A stretch of DNA of 64,000 nt from Salvelinus alpinus (GCF_045679555.1 NC_092090.1:30159702-30223701); one strand, 5' to 3'. Positions 30,977-49,662 are shown, numbered from the stretch's first letter. Notes: generated from the sequence alone by a model not told the origin. Numbers and translations: made by a program.

Positions 30977-32806
30977 GCACAAACCAGCTCTAGTCAGCTA
31001 CTCCCATAGAACTATGCACCCATGACTCACAATGACACAAAAAATAATGTAATTTCATAAGTCTAAATATTAATACAAATATCATAATCTGCTGTTTGGT
31101 TCTCACAAGTATAATTTTAGCACGGGCGTTTAACTCGGTTCTCCTCATTATGCCACAGGAGAAGAGAGCCTGACCAGCCCCATGCAGAGAGAGAGAGAGA
31201 GCTGCCATGGCCAGGCCAGGTCAGAGAGGTAGCTGCATCCTGCAGTGTGATCACAAAGAACAGAGGAGCTCTGATTGATGGGTAACCTAGGCTCTGTGAT
31301 TACATCTAATTTCCTTAATGTCCCAGCAAGGATGCACAGTGCAAACGTTCCTGTTTCCACCAGAGATGAGGTAAGTTGCATTTCAAAGTGGATTCTAAAT
31401 AACATCCATCCAATTCCCTAGCGAAGCCCTGACAGGATAGCCAGGTCAAGTGTACATGTTTAAGTCTGTAATCCCTGTGTCACCACAGTCTCCAGGTGGT
31501 CAAACCTTCAATGGAGAGCATCAAGTGGCGGAAGCTTGTAATCAAACATTTTGTCAATTCCCATCTTTTCCCATCTTTTTTGTGGGCGATGCTTAGCCTG
31601 CCCTACAGTATGTATTGAGTGTCGTTAATGTTTACATTCAGACACGTATGATACAGTCTCATTCTTTGACATTGAAATGATCTTTCCTATTTTGGCATTG
31701 ATATTGTATTCCAATACTATTGTGTGGTATTTATTTGGCAGGCGTAATGAATGTGTGTTTCTGTCATCTCAACACCCTTTCAATAGATACAACTAACCTT
31801 ATATACAGTACAGTGCATCATGTCACATGTCAGTGTTCCCTCCTTCTCTGTTCAGATAAGACAATGATTATCTGTCTCCTGATATAACTTACACCAGGTT
31901 GATGCACCGTGAGATACTCTGACCAAAATAGATTGGAAAGGTTACTGTATTGAATTGAAAGTTAGAAACGGGGAACAGAAAGTTGAGGTAGGGACTGAGA
32001 TGATCCATAGATATGTGGTCATGCTGCATCTGTTCACATATAGTCAGGTCTTTATTCGGAAGTGGCAATTCATTATAGTCAGGCAAGCCTGTACGCCTAC
32101 ACAACCGCAGTTTCCGCTGTCTCCAGGGGCACCGAGGGGGGTGGACCCCAGCTCTGTCCAATTTCCCTGATTTAGTGGTTCCGTCATAAGCCCCGCACTC
32201 TGTTCAATAGCACTAAAAGCCTCATCCACACTAATGGGGTTCCTCCGTGACGCAAAAGAAGACTATTGGGCAGGATGCTTTACGATAGCTTACCCAATAA
32301 TGTAAAGTAAGAGGAACAAGATGATGCCCAGCTCTCCAACAGCTCTGTAATTGGGTCTGAGAAATTGGGCCGACTATTGTCAGCCACACCATCGATTCCC
32401 TGAAAAGAGCAGTTCACTGAGGAGTCAGTAGTGTGCTGTATGGGGAAGGGGATGGGAATTGATTATGGAATATGAAGTATTAACTATGTCATTGTTCCAA
32501 AAATACCACAAGACTAATGTCCAAGCATTTCACAGAGCTAGTTTAAACTGCCAACATCTTTGAATTTATTATGTCTAAAATGTTACACATGTCATCCATT
32601 TTTGGATGTACAAAAGTCCTAAACATGCTGTATATTCTGATAATCTGGTCATTATGGCAATCAAAATTAAGCAGCTTGACCAACTCAACAATGATGTTTC
32701 AATATCATCAATTAAAATATTATAACAGTTGCTATCATATAACCCAAACATGTATATTTTACATTAATATAACAACACATGATTGTGGCCTGATAATTCT
32801 GTAGTA
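30977..32806. other. Intergenic upstream of calca; no gene seen
   Basis: Contains a short GA run at about 31188-31200. No exon-like structure could be supported. Confidence 0.45.
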
Positions 32807-32997
32807 CAGCGTTTCCCATCTCCTGTCCTTGAGTACCCCCAACAGTACATATTTTTGTTGTGGCCCAGGACAAGCACACCTGATTCTACTTGTCAACTAA
32901 TCATCAAGCCCTTGACAAGTTGAATCAGGTGTTTTTGTCCGGGGCTACAACAAAAATGTGTGCTGTTGGGTAACTGGAGGACCGGAGTTGGGAAAAC
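32807..32997. mobile_element. Palindromic MITE with CAGYGTTTCCC end
   Basis: The left arm (CAGCGTTTCCCATCTCC, TTTTTGTTGTGGCCCAGGAC, CACACCTGATTC) is mirrored by the right arm (GAATCAGGTGTTTTTGTCC, GGGGCTACAACAAAAATGTG, GGAGTTGGGAAAACA). The nearly full symmetry predicts a long hairpin. It lies about 300 bases upstream of the calca promoter motifs. Confidence 0.8.
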
Positions 32998-33291
32998 AAA
33001 GCACGGTGTAGTACACAAAAAAAATGTCTCAAGAGTTGGAGAGCTGCAGTGTGTCTGTTTGTACAGTAGGTGGCTCTGCCAGCAAGTCCAATGAGGATGA
33101 ATTATTCTCTTGATTCCTCAAAAACATAAAGCAATGGAACATTGTTAGACCTTTAAAATATTTTGAACTATTTTAGGATGATTTCTGTATCTGCCAGTCT
33201 GATTTGGCCCTGTCCTCAATGCAAGTTGTGATATCAAATGGTGCAAATGACTAGCAGATTTCTGTGAATGGAGCATTTTGTGACAGAACAA

Positions 33292-33299
33292 TGACGTAA
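33292..33299 (+). promoter_or_regulatory. CRE-like site upstream of calca
   Basis: TGACGTAA lies about 150 bases upstream of the TATA box. A cAMP response element is known in mammalian CALCA promoters. The spacing and the single-base departure from the palindrome make this a reasonable but untested candidate. Confidence 0.5.
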
Positions 33300-33350
33300 T
33301 TTGTGTTCTATTGTCTTTACTGGTTTGTCGTAACCGCTGGACGGTACCTG

Positions 33351-33385
33351 ATTGGCTAGTGGATGGGGCTGAACAATCTGATTGG
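33351..33385 (-). promoter_or_regulatory. Two inverted CCAAT boxes upstream of calca
   Basis: CTGATTGGCTA occurs twice, with ATTGG at 33351-33355 and 33381-33385, exactly 30 bases apart and about 60-90 bases upstream of the TATA box. These match NF-Y-type CCAAT sites read on the opposite strand. Confidence 0.55.
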
Positions 33386-33440
33386 CTAAAATTAGATAAT
33401 TTAACAACTACTTAGTCAGTACAGAAACCCAAGTGGTAGA

Positions 33441-33448
33441 TATATAAG
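33441..33448 (+). promoter_or_regulatory. TATA box of calca
   Basis: TATATAAG lies about 100 bases before the first donor (33549). It places the transcription start near 33470 and leaves a short noncoding first exon, as usual for calcitonin genes. Confidence 0.75.
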
Positions 33449-33469
33449 ACAGGACATTGTAGCAGGGTG

Positions 33470-33548
33470 CAACAGATTCACAAGTTGGTCTAAAACTTGA
33501 AGTACCTCAACTCATTCCATTGTTCGTCCACGAAAACAACCAATCACA
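33470..33548 (+). other. calca: calca exon 1 (noncoding, start approximate)
   Basis: From the position expected for a TATA at 33441 to the donor CAATCACA|GTAAGT at 33549. It contains no start codon in a useful frame. A noncoding first exon fits the known calcitonin gene structure. The exact start is inferred. Confidence 0.65.
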
Positions 33549-34226
33549 GTAAGTAGAGAATTTAAACCAATTTTCTGTGTACATGATGCATTGGGCTAGC
33601 ATGGATGGGATGTCATTTCTGTGGCTATTAGATATTGTGCTAATTTTTCAGAATGTTCCAGTGATGATAGAGGGGACAGAATGAGATAGCGTAAATTTTG
33701 CCTAGGCCGTTGACCCTGTGTGAGATGCTGTTGAGAAATGCAGTTCAGATGGCTTTTCAAGGGTAGATGAAGTGATTGTGAGAGGGTGGCTGGGTTTAGA
33801 CTACAGCTCATTCCACTAATGCATGGGCTCCTGTGGGAGCCACTGGCTGGCTGGCTGGCTGGGGCTCCAACTCATAATCTAGATAGTATCACTAATGCCT
33901 TCCTCCTCAATGTCTGGTATTGCGTCTCCAAGCCCAGCTCTTCTCTTCAGTTAGAGGGGAGCACTGAGACTAGATGGCTCACTGTGATAGCAGGGAACTA
34001 GGGACTTTGGTAGGACTGTCTCATCGCAGAAGGGAAGAAAATGCTTTGGGACAGGGAGAGTGAGATGGGGAGCTTCTTCACTCCCAGTAGAACAGTGAGC
34101 AACTGAACTGAGATGGATGGAGTTTACATGCGATAAGTCATGTGTAGGGACATACGAAGATGTTTGTTTTGATCCGAATGAAATGCTTGTCCTATTCTGC
34201 TTTGAGAGGAATGTGAATGTTTTTAA

Positions 34227-37016
<2,790 letters not shown>

Positions 37017-37309
37017 ATGTGTCAACAGGCCTCAGGGATATGGTATAACAACATTCTACACTCCTCTCTCTTCCCACTGCTGTGCCTCTGACGGTCAACC
37101 TCTGTCTGTTTCTACTGTATCTCTAATGCTCTTTCCCAAGCCTCTGTCTTTCCACATCTATTCTACTTCAGTACTCTTCAGACAGTCTCTTTGTAACTTT
37201 GCCGGCCTTTAAATTTGGTCTATGTCTTATGGATGAATACAAGTTGGGAGTTAGAGTTCAGTAGAAAGGAGGATAACCAGTCATTTCCTTCCATTTTCTC
37301 TCCCTGCAG

Positions 37310-37535
37310 AGTATGAGCCCTTTAGTGAGACAACAATACATCCTGTCCTGAACCAACTACAGACATCTAGAAACTCTTCACTGTTTAAAAAAAACAGCCT
37401 TCAAACTACAGGACTGATTTCCTGCATACCTCTTGCATACTCTGTGTTACCGATATTCCTTTGCTCTATGATCATGAGGAGATACAACAACCTAGAAAAC
37501 ATTACAACAAAAAATAAAGAACAAACTTCTGTTAT
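37310..37535 (+). other. calca: Possible calca exon 6 (3' UTR of CGRP mRNA)
   Basis: A strong acceptor (CATTTTCTCTCCCTGCAG) at 37292-37309 is followed by a noncoding stretch with AATAAA at 37513-37518. By analogy with mammalian CALCA this would be the last exon of the CGRP transcript. An unspliced 3' UTR reaching the same signal is the alternative. Confidence 0.5.
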
Positions 37536-38748
37536 GTCTATTTTCACCAGATCATTACCCTGTACAAGCCAGTTGGTTCTGTCACGTTTTTGGCTTAGAG
37601 CACATGTACAGTTTGACCCTGAGTCCCCACCCCTCCTCTCTCCTGTGTCAGCAGCACACTGCAGGGGGGCGGAGACTACATCAAGCTCCGCCCCCACAAG
37701 CTTCCCTGACCATGGCTGTGTTTTGTGCCTTGATGTAGACCACTTCTTCACATTTCATTAATTGTACAGTATGTTTAAAGAGTGAAAGGAAACCGATTGA
37801 AGAATCTAAATATTGTAACAATTGTGAATCTAAGCAAGATTAAAATGTATTTTAGATACATATGGGTCGGTGTACTTGTTTTATTCTGCAATGATCTACC
37901 TAAGCCCTTAAATCACAATATCTACTAAGCTAACATATTGAATTGTTTTAAGACGGTCATAAAATGGATCATTTAGCCATTTGATTTGTAATTTTAGGAG
38001 CCTGTAGTTATAAAAAAAATATATACATAAAAAAAAGATTTGATTGAACATTGAATTTAGTCTTTAATGCTATAGCCCATAGAAACACATTAAATACCAC
38101 ATTTGTATATGGCAAAACAGACAGTTAAAAAAATAAATAATAAGGAATAAGGTTTTGAAGTGACTGTCCTATATCTGGCAATCTGGTCATGTTATTAGTG
38201 GCACATTTAGCTGTTTTTTCAACCCGGTATTGGGTTACCTTCAGACTACTCCCCTGAAGCTTGTGTGTGTCATAGAGCAGAACAACCAACACCTTCGTGT
38301 TTAGTTTGTAGCTCTGACTGTTCCGTCTGGACAGTCAGTTTTGTGAGAAGACCTCTTCGAAATGAGGACGTTTGCGACAGAGAGTTCAGCTTGTGGATGT
38401 CGTAGAGCCAAACAGTCGAAGCTGGCTATGAACCCTGTAATATGTGTCTTTCGATGGTGGTGACTTATTAGTTTGTAGCTCAGATGTTGAGGTATTACAT
38501 ACAATTTCGTGAATGTTTTCTTGTCCGGATCCTCTAGTGTAGAAAAAGATTGCTTTCATAAGCCCCATGTTATGGAATAACCTTTATATCAGCGGAAAGA
38601 GGGGATTGAGCTACAACCACTACAAGACATCTCTAGCATAAACACACTTTCCCTTAGATATTCAATATTCAAATGATGTCACCTTGTGATGCATGGATGA
38701 GTCAATCAACTCTAGGGGATTTTAATCGTAAAGAGCAGACAGAGCTGA
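37536..38748. other. Intergenic downstream of calca
   Basis: No gene seen. It includes a GC-rich palindrome-like patch around 37660-37700 (GGGGGGCGGAG and CTCCGCCCCC). The minisatellite begins at 38749. Confidence 0.5.
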
Positions 38749-41515
38749 TGGTACATGACATTTAACATTTCCAACATGAGCAGTTTTTAATGGTACATGA
38801 CATTTAACATTTCCAACATGAGCAGTTTATTATGGTACACAACATTTAACATTTCCAACACGAGCAGTTTATTATGGTACATGACATTTAACATTTCCAA
38901 CATGAGCAGTTTATTATGGTACATGAAACTTAACATTACCAACATGAGCAGTTTATTATTGTAACTGACACTTAACATTTCCAACATGAGCAGTTTATTA
39001 TGGTACATGACACTTAACGTCACCAACATGAGCAGTTTATTATGGTACATGCCATTTAACATTTCCAACATGAGCAGTTTATTATGGTACATGACACTTA
39101 ACATTACCAACATGAGCAGTTTATTATGGTGCATGACACTTAACATTTCCAACATGAGCAGTTTATTATGGTACATGCCACTTAACATTTCCAACATGAG
39201 CAGATTATTATGGTACATGACACTTAACATTTCCAACATGAGCAGTTTATTATGGTACATGACACTTAACATTTCCAACATGAGCAGTTTATTATGGTAC
39301 ATGACACTTAACATTTCCAACATGAGCAGTTTATTATGGTACATGACACTTAACGTTACCAAAATGAGCAGTTTATTATGGTACATGATACTTAACATTT
39401 CCAACATGAGCAGTTTATTATGGTACATGACATTTAACATTTCCAACATGAGCAGTTTATTATGGTACATAACACTTAACATTACCAACATGAGCAGTTT
39501 ATTTTGGTACATGACACTTAGCATTTCCAACATGAGCAGTTTATTATGGTACATGACACTTAACATTTCCAACATGAGCAGTTTATTATGGTACATGACA
39601 CTTAACATTGCCAACATGAGCAGTTTATTTTGGTACATGACACTTAGCATTTCCAACATGAGCAGTTTATTATGGTACATGACACTTAACATTTCCAACA
39701 TGAGCAGTTTATTATGGTACATGACACATAACATTTCCAACATGAGCAGTTTATTATGGTACATGACACTTAACATTACCAACATGAGCAGTTTATTATG
39801 GTACATGACACTTAATATTACCAACATGAGCAGTTTATTATGGTACATGACACTTAACGTTACCAACATGAGTAGTTTATTATGGTACATGATACTTAAC
39901 GTTACCAACATGAGTAGTTTATTATGGTACATGATACTTAACGTTACCAACATGAGTAGTTTATTATGGTACATGATACTTAACGTTACCAACATGAGTA
40001 GTTTATTATGGTACATGATACTTAACATTTCCAACATGAGCAGTTTATTATGGTACATGACACACAACATTTCCAACATGAGCAGTTTATTATGGTACAT
40101 GACACTTAACATTTCCAACATGAGCAGTTTATTATGGTACATGACACTTAACATTACCAACATGAGCAGTTTATTATGGTACATGACACTTAATATTACC
40201 AACATGAGTAGTTTATTATGGTACATGATACTTAACGTTACCAACATGAGTAGTTTATTATGGTACATGATACTTAACGTTACCAACATGAGCAGTGTAT
40301 TATGGTACATGACACTTAACGTTACCAACATGAGTAGTTTATTATGGTACATGATACTTAACATTTCCAACATGAGCAGTTTATTATGGTACATGCCACT
40401 TAACGTTACCAACATGAGCAGTTTATTATGGTACATGATACTTAACGTTACCAACATGAGTAGTTTATTATGGTACATGACACTTAACGTTACCAACATG
40501 AGTAGTTTATTATGGTACATGATACTTAACGTTACCAACATGAGTAGTTTATTATGGTACATGGCACTTAACGTTACCAACATGAGCAGTTTATTATGGT
40601 ACATGCCACTTAACGTTACCAACATGAGTAGTTTATTATGGTACATGATACTTAACATTTCCAACATGAGCAGTTTATTATGGTACATGCCACTTAACGT
40701 TACCAACATGAGCAGTTTATTATGGTACATGATACTTAACGTTACCAACATGAGTAGTTTATTATGGTACATGACACTTAACGTTACCAACATGAGTAGT
40801 TTATTATGGTACATGATACTTAACGTTACCAACATGAGTAGTTTATTATGGTACATGGCACTTAACGTTACCAACATGAGCAGTTTATTATGGTACATGC
40901 CACTTAACGTTACCAACATGAGTAGTTTATTATGGTACATGCCACTTAACGTTACCAACATGAGTAGTTTATTATGGTACATGGCACTTAACGTTACCAA
41001 CATGAGCAGTTTATTATGGTACATGACACTTAACGTTACCAACATGAGTAGTTTATTATGGTACATGACACTTAACGTTACCAACATGAGTAGTTTATTA
41101 TGGTACATGATACTTAACGTTACCAACATGAGTAGTTTATTATGGTACATGATACTTAACGTTACCAACATGAGCAGTTTATTATGGTACATGATACTTA
41201 ACGTTACCAACATGAGTAGTTTATTATGGTACATGATACTTAACATTTCCAACATGAGCAGTTTATTATGGTACATGCCACTTAACGTTACCAACATGAT
41301 GCAGTTTATTATGGTACATGATACTTAACGTTACCAACATGAGTAGTTTATTATGGTACATAACACTTAGCATTTCCAACATGAGCAGTTTATTATGGTA
41401 CATGACACTTAACATTACCAACATGAGCAGTTTATTATGGTACATGACACTTAACGTTACCAACATGAGTAGTTTATTATGGTACATGATACTTAACATC
41501 TCCTTCATTTCCAAC
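38749..41515. repeat. 42-bp minisatellite, about 66 units, open on both strands
   Basis: The unit contains GTACATGACACTTAACATTT followed by CCAACATGAGCAGTTTATTA. Because 42 is a multiple of three, the array is open in one frame on each strand (plus 38986-41328, minus 41297-38787), giving 14-residue repeats such as MSSLLWYMTLNVTN and MYHNKLLMLVTLSI. Unit variants include ATTTCC against CGTTACC and GAGCAG against GAGTAG. The left third is mostly the ATTTCC type, the right half mostly CGTTACC. One 43-bp unit near 41300 breaks the plus frame. There is no signal of selection for coding on either strand that I can see, so I call it satellite, not a gene. Confidence 0.95.
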
Positions 41516-42997
41516 GTATCATGCTGTATATGCTCAGATCATCAACATAGCCTTGATCACAATGCAGTGTTCCACATTACATCCCAAATATTCTTTAATT
41601 GAATTTGACCTAATGGTTACAGAACAAACATCATGCATTTATCCAAATGTAAGAATTGGTGTATAGTGTTTATACACTGATCTTTCCAGGACAAAAGCAA
41701 AAGGCTATTTTACATACCACAACCAAATCCAGGACCATGTTGATATTGTTTACTCATTCTTACTCCCTAAACACAACAAATGAGTACCAACGATACAAAG
41801 AATGTAGTCTATACCAAACGTTCTAGTTGTATTCTCCATTGAACTTATAAAGACATACCTTTTCATATTTCATACTGATGTCACCAATAACATGTTAAAA
41901 GGTTTCAGATCAATAATGACTTTAATAATGACACACTTAGGTACATATGTTTCAGTAACATAGGCCTATATGTGGGATCTTGCACTAGTCTATGAGTTAG
42001 GTATACTGATCTAGAGTATTTTCAGTGTATTTCTATAGCCAGGTCCACGCCCAGCCCTGCCAATATGATTTAGACAGCATCTCCATTAGCTTTGCTTTCC
42101 CCCATTTAACCAAGCACCCGCATGGTCTCTCCAAGACACTACACCCTACACAGCTAAATCACATGTCACAGAGCCACACATCGCCCTCTGGGATAACTAT
42201 TCTGTTATATTTACATTTATCCATGAATAAAGAATAAAGATATTTTCATAGCACTGTTATTTTATTGCTTCAGTTATTTTGAGGTATATTCTATGTCGGA
42301 GTGAATAAAAAGTGCAGTGATTGACTTTGTTAATAAAATTTCTGAAATATAATGGGACTGAGCATAAAAGTAATGAAAAGCTTTTCTGGGATACATTAAA
42401 CCAAATCGAGGGATGGAAAGAGGCTTACAATCCTTATCAATAGTAGAGCTTCCACATCAGAGTTCTGTATTGGCTTTGTGAGGCAGTGATTTGCACGTAA
42501 AATATATTCTGTCATAAAGATGGCTACAGTTACTCTGACCTCTTGTCAACAGATTACAGACACAATTCACAAGGCTCACATGTTATTGCTTTATTAGCTC
42601 CTTTGTGCATTGTTAAAGGCAATGTAGTCTCCTGGGTCTCTGTGAAGACAGACTCTGAGTTGCAAAGCTTCACGCCTGCTTGTCTTCCCTAATTGACGTG
42701 CTTGTTCTCCAACTACTTTGGCCTCTCTTTTCAGTTCCTCTTCTGGGAGAGGAGGTTCCGGTTTGTTTTCACAAGTATCAATTCATTTCAACTCCCTAAG
42801 GAGCTCTGCTTAACAAGGCTTTTTTTTTTTACACCACCGAATGAATTGTATTATAGTAATGATAACAGGTTTATCAGCTTTTAATATATCCAGTGGGGAA
42901 TATTGTATCATGGCATTAGAGTTAGCAAAGCTGTTGATTTGTATGAACTACATGTATCTGTATCATGGATAATACCACAGTACATGGATGTTGTATA
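41516..42997. other. Intergenic; no gene seen
   Basis: AT-rich sequence, with a T10 run near 42822. The open frames at 42025 and 42693 have no supporting features. Confidence 0.45.
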
Positions 42998-43235
42998 TGG
43001 TATTTGGTATTTTATTAGGATCCCCATTAGCTGTTGCAAAAGTAGCAGCTATTCTTCCTGTGGTACACACAAAACATGAAACATGACATAATACAGAACA
43101 TGAATAGACACGAACATCTCAAGGACAGAACTACATATGGATGTATACTGATGTGTGCATTGTGTTGCATTGGAGTCATGTGCAGAACGGACGTCATATA
43201 CAACACACAGTGCATACTATAGGTCTGTTTTTCCG
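42998..43235 (-). mobile_element. LINE 3' tail fragment
   Basis: Read on the minus strand it ends GCTAATGGGGATCCTAATAA. It is the same kind of 3' terminus as that of the LINEs ending at 9116 and 59257. The upstream part is only 3' UTR (repeated CATGAAACATGACATAATAC-type strings). Severely 5'-truncated. Confidence 0.6.
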
Positions 43236-44585
43236 TCATCTGTATTACAAATAGCCCTCATTCTGTGCTTCATAATTCTCCCATCATCATAATCTTCAGC
43301 AACAACAACAGCCATCACAGGTGTTGTCCTTACTTCACTCTTTTAATGAAATGTATCCCATCCAGGGAGCTGAGGCTTTGTTGAATAACCTGGCTGTTCT
43401 CATATCATAGTAATGACTCCGTTCATAATATGACTCTGCTTCATCTCTCCCACCCCATCCATCCATCAAATCAAATCAAATGTATTTATATAGCCCTTCG
43501 TACATCAGCTGATATCTCAAAGTACTGTACAGAAACCCAGCCTAAAACCCCAATCAGCAAGCAATGCAGGTGTAGAAGCACGGTGTCTAGGAAAAACTCC
43601 CTAGAAAGGCCAAAACCTAGGAAGAAACCTAGAGAGGAACCAGGCTATGAGGGGTGGCCAGTCCTCTTCTGGCTGTGCCGGGTGGAGATTATAACAGAAC
43701 ATGGCCAAGATGTTCAAATGTTCATAAATGACCAGCATGGTCAAATAATAATAATCACAGTAGTTGTCGAGGGTGCAGCAAGTCAGCACCTCAGGAGTAA
43801 ATGTCAGTTGGCTTTTCATAGCCGATCATTAAGAGTATCTCTACCGCTCCTGCGGTCTCTAGAGAGTTGAAAACAGCAGGTCTGGGACAGGTAGCACGTC
43901 CGGTGAACAGGTCAGGGATCCATAGCTGCAGGCAGAACAGTTGAAACTGGAGCAGCAGCATGGCCAGGTGGACTGGGGACAGCAAGGAGTCATCATGCCA
44001 GGTCGTCCTGAGGCATGGTCCTAGGGCTCAGGTCCTCCGAGAGAGAGAAAGAAAGAGAGGAAGAGAGAATTAGAGAGAGCATACTTAAATTCACACAGGA
44101 CACCGGATAAGACAGGAGAAGTACTCCAGATATAACAAACTGACCCTAGCCCCCCGACACATAAACTACTGCAGCATAAATACTGGAGGCGGAGACAGGA
44201 GGGGTCAGGAGACACTGTGGCCCCATCCGATGATACCCCCGGACAGGGCCAAACAGGAAGGATATAATCCCACCCACTTTGCCAAAGCACAGCCCCCACG
44301 CCACTAGAGGGATACCTGAGACAAGGCAGAGTATAGCCCACAAAGATCTCCGCCACGGCACAACCCAAGGAAGATCACATCAGTGACTCAACCCACTCAA
44401 GTGACACACCCTTCCTAGGGATGGCATGAAAGAGCACCAGTAAGCCAGTGACTCAGCCCCTGTAATAGGGTTAGATGCAGAGAATCCCAGTGGAGAGAGG
44501 GGAACCGGCCAGGCAGAGACAGCAAGGGCGGTTTGTTGCTCCAGAGCCTTTCCGTTCACCTTCACACTCCTGGGCCAGACTACAC

Positions 44586-47434
<2,849 letters not shown>

Positions 47435-47460
<26 letters not shown>

Positions 47461-48547
47461 TGGGGATAGCTAAGCTGACTACACTGACTATGCTAGTGGC
47501 AGACTCCACTAAGCTGGCAGGCTGGCTAACAACCTGCTGCCTGGCCTGCACCCTATTTAATTGTGGAGCTAGAGGAGTTAGAGCCCTGTCTATGTTGGTA
47601 GATAAGATGAGAGCACCCCTCCAGCTAGGATGGAGTCCGTCACTCCTTAGCAGGCCAGGCTTGGTCCTGTTTGTGGGTGAGTCCCAGAAAGAGGACCAAT
47701 TATCTACAAATTCTATCTTTTGGGAGGGGCAGAAAACAGTTTTCAACCAGCGATTGAGTTGTGAGACTCTGCTGTAGAGCTCATCACTCCCCCTAACTGG
47801 GAGGGGGCCAGAGACAATTACTCGATGCCGACACATCTTTCTAGCTGATTTACACGCTGAAGCTATGTTGCGCTTGGTGACCTCTGACTGTTTCATCCTA
47901 ACATCGTTGGTGCCGACGTGGATAACAATATCTCTATACTCTCTACACTCGCCAGTTTTAGCTTTAGCCAGCACCATCTTCAGATTAGCCTTAACGTCGG
48001 TAGCCCTGCCCCCTGGTAAACAGTGTATGATCGCTGGATGATTCGTTTTAAGTCTAATACTGCGGGTAATGGAGTCACCAATGACTAGGGTTTTCAATTT
48101 GTCAGAGCTAATGGTGGGAAGCTTCGGCGTCTCAGACCCCGTAACGGGAGGAGTAGAGACAAGAGAAGGCTTGGCCTCAGACTCTGACTCGCTGCTTAAT
48201 GGGGAAAACCGGTTGAAAGTTTCTGACGGCTGAATGAGCGACACCGGTTGAGCATTCCTACAGCATTTCCCTCCAGAAGCCATGAGAAAGTTGTCCGGCT
48301 GCGGGGACTGTGCGAGGGGATTTATACTACTATCTGTACTTACTGGTGGCACAGATGCTGTTTCATCCTTTCCTACACTGAAATTACCCTTGCCTAACGA
48401 TTGCGTCTGAAGCTGGGCTTGCAGCACAGCTATCCTCGCCATAAGGCGATCGTTCTCCTGTATATTATGAGTACAGCGACTGCAATTAGAAGGCATCATG
48501 TTAATGTTACTACTTAGCTTCGGCTGTTGAAGGTGCTGACGAACCAT
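47435..48547 (-). CDS. L2-like LINE ORF1 with SGNH-esterase domain, intact
   Basis: An intact 370-codon frame. The N-terminus has CSRCTHNIQENDRLMARIAV, a CxxC followed by a short coiled-coil-like stretch. The SGNH/GDSL hydrolase motifs are block I IGDSIT (Ser159), block III HVGTND (about 210-215) and block V SDGLHPSW (Asp303 and His306), which together form a plausible catalytic set. Esterase-type ORF1 proteins are known in CR1/L2 LINEs and are thought to bind nucleic acid or lipid during retrotransposition. The last 26 bases overlap the start of ORF2 in another frame. This is a transposon protein, not a host hydrolase. Confidence 0.88.
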
Positions 48548-48675
48548 GTCCAGATAAAGCGTTCGGGGTGAAAAAGTTGTGAGGGAAAAACAAAAAATAT
48601 AAACGGCAATTAAAAAGTAAAAACCGTACAGTTGTCAGGTAGCAAAGTAAGGTTGGCAACAAAACGCACAGCAAC

Positions 48676-48875
48676 ACGTCTCCCTCCATCCCTCAGCCCT
48701 CCATCCCTCCATCCCCCAGCCCTCCATCCCTCCATCCCTCCATCCCCCAGCCCTCCATCCCTCCATCCCTCCATCCCTCCATTCCTCCATCCCCCAGCCC
48801 TCCATCCCTCCATCCCCCAGCCCTCCATCCCTCCATCCCCCAGCCCTCCATCCCTCCATCCCTTCATTCTTCATC
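48676..48875. repeat. CCCTCCATCC-type minisatellite
   Basis: Imperfect units of CCCTCCATCC alternate with CCCCCAGCCCTCCATCC. It sits directly outside the 5' end of the L2-like LINE. A similar CCATCCATCCATC stretch lies outside its 3' end at 43453. Glycine- and proline-rich frames across it are artefacts of the repeat. Confidence 0.85.
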
Positions 48876-49662
48876 TTTCTATAGTTTTACAAGTTCTTGT
48901 GCTGCAGATGCTTTACGACCTACGCTTCCATTATAATTTGTCAACTGACAGTCAACAGGTACTAACTATTTCAGGGATGAATCCGTCTGTATCTATGTAA
49001 TGGCTTGTATCCTCATTTTTCGGGGTAATTCATGTGCAACTATCGTCTTTCTTTCTCATTGAGCTCATCTTAGCCATGAAATAGAGCTCATCTCATTGAT
49101 CTCATCTCTGTTCCTCTGAGGTAACCATCCCATCCCATTTGATGGTGCTGTCTCATATGAGAGATGTCTTTTCTCCAACGAAATATGGGTTTGCCAACCT
49201 AGGCTTTGGAATGAACGTGGGCGACTAAAGATATAATACAACATGGTGCATGCTATATCATTCCATGGTGTCTACTGAGGAATAGCACAATCCGGAAACA
49301 ATGTCAACAGGATCTCTTCTCACTTTTTTATCGCTAGAGGATAGTGTAGAGGTGAATTATTTATTTCCCTCTGTTCCGCAATCAGACATACACTGTTACC
49401 TGGAGAATTTTACCTCACAAATATTACAACACAGTTGGAATATGACTACAGGTATGTTAACTGTGACAGCAGCTTCAAGAGGCATACTGTCATTGTAGAC
49501 AATCAGTAACGTCACTGAGGCATTGACTCACAGGAGAATGAAATGGACACAGAAACAGTGCTGCAATTATTATTATTTTTTAAATAAAATGTCCTTTATT
49601 ATTTCCCCCTAACCCTACCACCCCTCCTGTCACGCCTACTCCCGCTCCCCCTCTCCGGCTGT
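48876..49662. other. Intergenic; no gene seen
   Basis: No exon, repeat or RNA gene could be supported. A T/A-rich patch lies at 49565-49600. Confidence 0.45.

Noticed and set aside
38787-41328. Two very long overlapping frames (836 and 780 codons) as repeat-protein genes
   Set aside because: They exist on both strands only because the 42-bp unit is a multiple of three and lacks stops. There are no splice signals, promoter or composition of a real protein.
38749-41515. CRISPR-like array
   Set aside because: The units are contiguous and near-identical, with no unique spacers, in a vertebrate genome. It is a minisatellite.
42025-42884. Short plus-strand frames as genes
   Set aside because: Composition is noncoding and there are no motifs, splice sites or neighbouring support.
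48610-49000. Glycine/tryptophan-rich and proline/serine-rich frames
   Set aside because: They are translations of the CCCTCCATCC tandem repeat in both directions.
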